NCBI GenBank assembly: GCA_027003085.1
Contig: JALWYR010000050.1
Coordinates: 1 to 7,686 of the forward strand
Origin: Flavobacteriales bacterium
GTDB lineage: Bacteria; Bacteroidota; Bacteroidia; Flavobacteriales; Flavobacteriaceae
Direction of reading: 5' to 3'
Length of the DNA stretch: 7,686 nt
Position 1 is the first letter of the stretch; each line of letters starts with the position of its first letter. The translations under genes and the position numbers were made by a program. Below the pieces are notes generated by a model, which saw nothing but the letters and a program-made list of their open reading frames with translations, was not told the origin of the DNA and did not search any database. Below are positions 5,325 through 7,686 of this stretch, piece by piece.

Positions 5325-6799
5325 TAAGTCCCGTTCATCTGATTGCCGCGCCCTTGGCAGCCGCTTTCCTGATACCTTTGCTCAACAAATTGTATCGGGA
5401 TGCCGCCCGTGTGGTGCCCGGCGTGGTTTTCCTGTATAATTTATCGGTTTCGTGGATATTGGTGAACCGTGTTTTTCGTAGCGGTCCCATCGTTGAAGTG
5501 ATTGCCGGCTGGAAACCGCCATTCGGTATCAACCTGGTGATGACGCCTTTTTCGGCCGTTTTGGTAATGCTGGTGTCGTTTATGGCCTTTGTGATTTGGC
5601 TATACGGCTTCCGTTTCAAGCGGAGCTTGAAGGGCGGGGTGGTGATGTATTACGAGATTTTGCAAATGATGATGGCGGCCGGTTCGCTGGGCATTATCCT
5701 CACCGGGGATTTGTTCAATATGTTTGTGTTTGTGGAAATTACCGGTATTACGGCCATCGCACTGACGGCCTTTTATCGCGACCGCGACGGTGCCGAAGCG
5801 GGCTTCAAATATATGCTGTTGGGTAGTATGGCATCGGTTTTCCTGCTATTGGGCATTTTGTTGATTTACACGCAAACGGGTAGTTTGAATATGGCCCAAA
5901 TCGCCGAGCGAATGCCTGCGGTGGCTACGGGCGTAAAAGTTACGGCTTTGATATTCCTGTTGATTTCCCTGGGCACCGAAGCCGAAATGTTTCCGCTCAA
6001 CGGCTGGGCGCCCGATGCTTACTCACAAGCACCTTCGCCCACAAGTGCCGCTTTTGCCGCCGTGTTGGGCGTGGCGGCCATTTATGCTTTGGCGCGGGTA
6101 GGGTTTACGTTATATGACCACGGAACCGTATCGGGATTCCTGATTGCGATGGGCTTTTTGACCATGTTGTTTGCCGAAATGGCGGCTATTACTCAAACCA
6201 ACCTTAAAAGAATGTTGGCCTATTCCAGTATGGGGCAAATGGGGTTGGCTATGATTGCTTTCGGGATAGGTAGCGAAGCGGCTTTGTTCGGCGCCTTGTT
6301 TTTGATTATTAACCATGCCATCATCAAGAGCTTGCTTTTTATGACGGGGAGTTATTTTATTTACAATCTGAATGACAAACGATTGCGTGCGCTCAACGGT
6401 ATTCATAAGCGTTTGCCCTATGTTTCGTTCCTGTTTGCCTTGGGGGCCTTGGCCATTGTGGGCTTTCCGCCTTTTTCGGGTTTTTGGAGTAAGTTTTACA
6501 TCCTTACAGCGGCGGGAGCCAAGCAAATGATGCCGTTGATTATTGGCATTTTGGCCGTAACCGTTATCGAGATGACTTATTATCTGCGGGTCATCGGGCG
6601 GATCTATTTTGCCAAGGAAGAAAGCGAGCCCGCTTCGCACAAACCGAGCATTCAGGCCTTGGTGGCCATGACTTCGTTGGCCGTATTAATCATCGTGTTG
6701 GGCTTATATCCCGACCTGATTGCCGGGTTCTTGCACAGGGCAAGTATGTTCCTGCTGGATAAACAAACCTATATTCAAACCGTGCTTCATTTATCCTAA
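5318..6799 (+). CDS. mnhD: Antiporter-like subunit D (MnhD/MbhH family) lacking two central lysines
   Basis: A full-length (493-residue) proton-conducting transporter (PF00361-type) of the MrpD/NuoM/NuoN group with about 14 membrane helices. The helix-5 glutamate is present in LTGDLFNMFVFVE (Glu140), followed further on by GSLNMAQ (188-194). The helix-10 His/Lys (INHAIIKSLLF, His333 and Lys337) and helix-12 Lys392 in GFPPFSGFWSK are also present. However, the helix-7 lysine of the family (pattern GxKAxxxP) is Glu221 in GTEAEMFPLNGWAPDAYS, and the helix-8 lysine (pattern LLTKVGxYA) is Val252 in AVLGVAAIYALAR. These two lysines are central to proton transfer in well-studied MrpA, MrpD and NuoL/M/N. 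The gene may therefore be a structural or altered-pathway member rather than an ordinary pump channel (inference). It overlaps mnhC by 7 bp. Confidence 0.93.
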   Translation: MVVSPVHLIAAPLAAAFLIPLLNKLYRDAARVVPGVVFLYNLSVSWILVNRVFRSGPIVEVIAGWKPPFGINLVMTPFSAVLVMLVSFMAFVIWLYGFRFKRSLKGGVVMYYEILQMMMAAGSLGIILTGDLFNMFVFVEITGITAIALTAFYRDRDGAEAGFKYMLLGSMASVFLLLGILLIYTQTGSLNMAQIAERMPAVATGVKVTALIFLLISLGTEAEMFPLNGWAPDAYSQAPSPTSAAFAAVLGVAAIYALARVGFTLYDHGTVSGFLIAMGFLTMLFAEMAAITQTNLKRMLAYSSMGQMGLAMIAFGIGSEAALFGALFLIINHAIIKSLLFMTGSYFIYNLNDKRLRALNGIHKRLPYVSFLFALGALAIVGFPPFSGFWSKFYILTAAGAKQMMPLIIGILAVTVIEMTYYLRVIGRIYFAKEESEPASHKPSIQALVAMTSLAVLIIVLGLYPDLIAGFLHRASMFLLDKQTYIQTVLHLS

Positions 6800-6811
6800 A
6801 AGAAAAAAATT

Positions 6812-7686
6812 ATGGGAATCATATACGTTTTGGGGATTTTGATCATCGGGGCTTTGGCGGCTTTTTTCGTCGATGACTTAAACCGCAAATGGACGGGGCC
6901 GGTGGCTATGTTGGCCGGATTTGGTGCCGCGGCCGCTTTCGCCTTTTTGCCGGGCGGAATTATCCGTTGGCGGATATTGGGCTTTTCGATGCACTGGGAA
7001 ACGGATGCCTTAGCCGGGTTTTTTGCTTGGATTGTATTGGGTCTTTCGGCCTTGGCTTTGATGTATTCGGTCAAATATATGGAAGGCAAAGCACGTCAGG
7101 GCTATTTCTATGCATCATTCCTGACCAGTGTGGCCGGTATGTTCGGAGTGGCCGTGAGTAAGGATTTGTTATCATTTTTCATTTTCTGGGAAATCATGAC
7201 CTGGACGTCCTTTTTGCTGGCCATATACAATGCCTACTATGGTGTGGAAACCAAGGGAATCAAATATATTATTTTCAGTGCCATCGGGGCTTATGCCATG
7301 CTCACGGCCATCGTGTTGGCTTTGGGACAATATCATAGCTTGGAGTTTAGCGATTTGATGGCAGCAGGGGCATTCCGTTTTTCGTCCGGCAACTGGTATA
7401 TTCCCGTTTTGTTGCTCTTGGGATTTGCTGTTAAGGCCGCTGTGCTTCCGCTTCACGTGTGGGCGCCGGCCGTTTATCCCAAAACACCCATGTCGTTTAC
7501 GGCCGTTTTTTCGGGAGCCATGTCCAAGATGGGCATATTGGGAATGTTGTTGGTTTTGGCCGGCATTTTCCGTTCGGCTACCGGATGGGAATTAACACTT
7601 GTTCGTTGGGTTTTGGGTTGGTTGGGCGGCTTGACGGCGGCCTGGGCCACCTTGCAAGCCATCAGGCAGAATGATGCCAAGGATTT
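6812..7686 (+). CDS. Second antiporter-like subunit (MrpA/MrpD/NuoL family), cut by window edge
   Basis: The first 291 residues of a second proton-conducting transporter subunit, open to the right edge. Helix-5 glutamate is Glu127 in LLSFFIFWEIMTWTSF. The helix-7 lysine is Lys208 in GFAVKAAVLPLHVWAP, and the helix-8 lysine is Lys239 in FSGAMSKMGILG, so the main proton-path residues missing from its upstream neighbour are intact here. The last residues (QAIRQNDAKD) lead into the helix-9 region that normally reads DxKRLLAYSS. The ATG at 6812 lies 12 bp after the mnhD stop behind an A-rich stretch (AGAAAAAAATT) with no Shine-Dalgarno. The N-terminal sequence VDDLNRKWTG after the first helix resembles the start of MrpA- or MbhH-like proteins. 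Whether it is a NuoL/MrpA N-terminal equivalent or another MrpD copy cannot be decided without its C-terminal half. Confidence 0.9.
   Translation, partial: MGIIYVLGILIIGALAAFFVDDLNRKWTGPVAMLAGFGAAAAFAFLPGGIIRWRILGFSMHWETDALAGFFAWIVLGLSALALMYSVKYMEGKARQGYFYASFLTSVAGMFGVAVSKDLLSFFIFWEIMTWTSFLLAIYNAYYGVETKGIKYIIFSAIGAYAMLTAIVLALGQYHSLEFSDLMAAGAFRFSSGNWYIPVLLLLGFAVKAAVLPLHVWAPAVYPKTPMSFTAVFSGAMSKMGILGMLLVLAGIFRSATGWELTLVRWVLGWLGGLTAAWATLQAIRQNDAKD

Overview
The window looks like a chromosomal segment from a member of the Bacteroidota. The evidence is a TonB-dependent receptor with an N-terminal carboxypeptidase-like domain, a neighbouring DUF4249 lipoprotein (a pairing characteristic of this phylum), the general lack of Shine-Dalgarno sequences, and one exact match to the phylum's -7 promoter box (TAnnTTTG). 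Species or genus cannot be read from the sequence.

Layout: (1) Positions 1-1393, minus strand: a DUF4249 outer-membrane lipoprotein gene, followed 42 bp downstream by the start of a TonB-dependent receptor cut by the left edge. (2) Positions 1394-2745: a 1.35-kb gene-free spacer packed with GC-rich hairpins and short repeats. These include three copies of a motif related to CTTCAATGTTTGCAGTAG, a palindrome with a tandem 20/21-bp duplication, a long imperfect inverted repeat with a GTCATTTCGACGAA-type arm, and a roughly 28-bp-stem hairpin close to the next operon. Open frames here look spurious. (3) Positions 2746-7686, plus strand: a tightly packed membrane operon of Mrp/Mbh type, in the order mnhE, mnhF, mnhG, mbhD-like (DUF4040), an mbhE-mnhB fusion, mnhC, a mnhD-like antiporter subunit, and a second antiporter-like (MrpA/MrpD/NuoL-family) subunit cut by the right edge. 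Most junctions overlap by 4-8 bp, so translation is probably coupled.

The subunits would assemble into one large inner-membrane complex. It would exchange cations (usually Na+) for H+, or be the ion-translocating arm of a larger redox complex of the Mbh/Mbs kind; the window ends before this can be decided. The gene order matches the Mbh-type membrane module (MrpA's C-terminal parts as separate genes) rather than the mrpABCDEFG order of Bacillus. The most interesting point is that the complete mnhD-like subunit has lost the two central lysines of the proton path (Glu221 and Val252 at those positions), while the second antiporter-like subunit next to it keeps both (Lys208 and Lys239).
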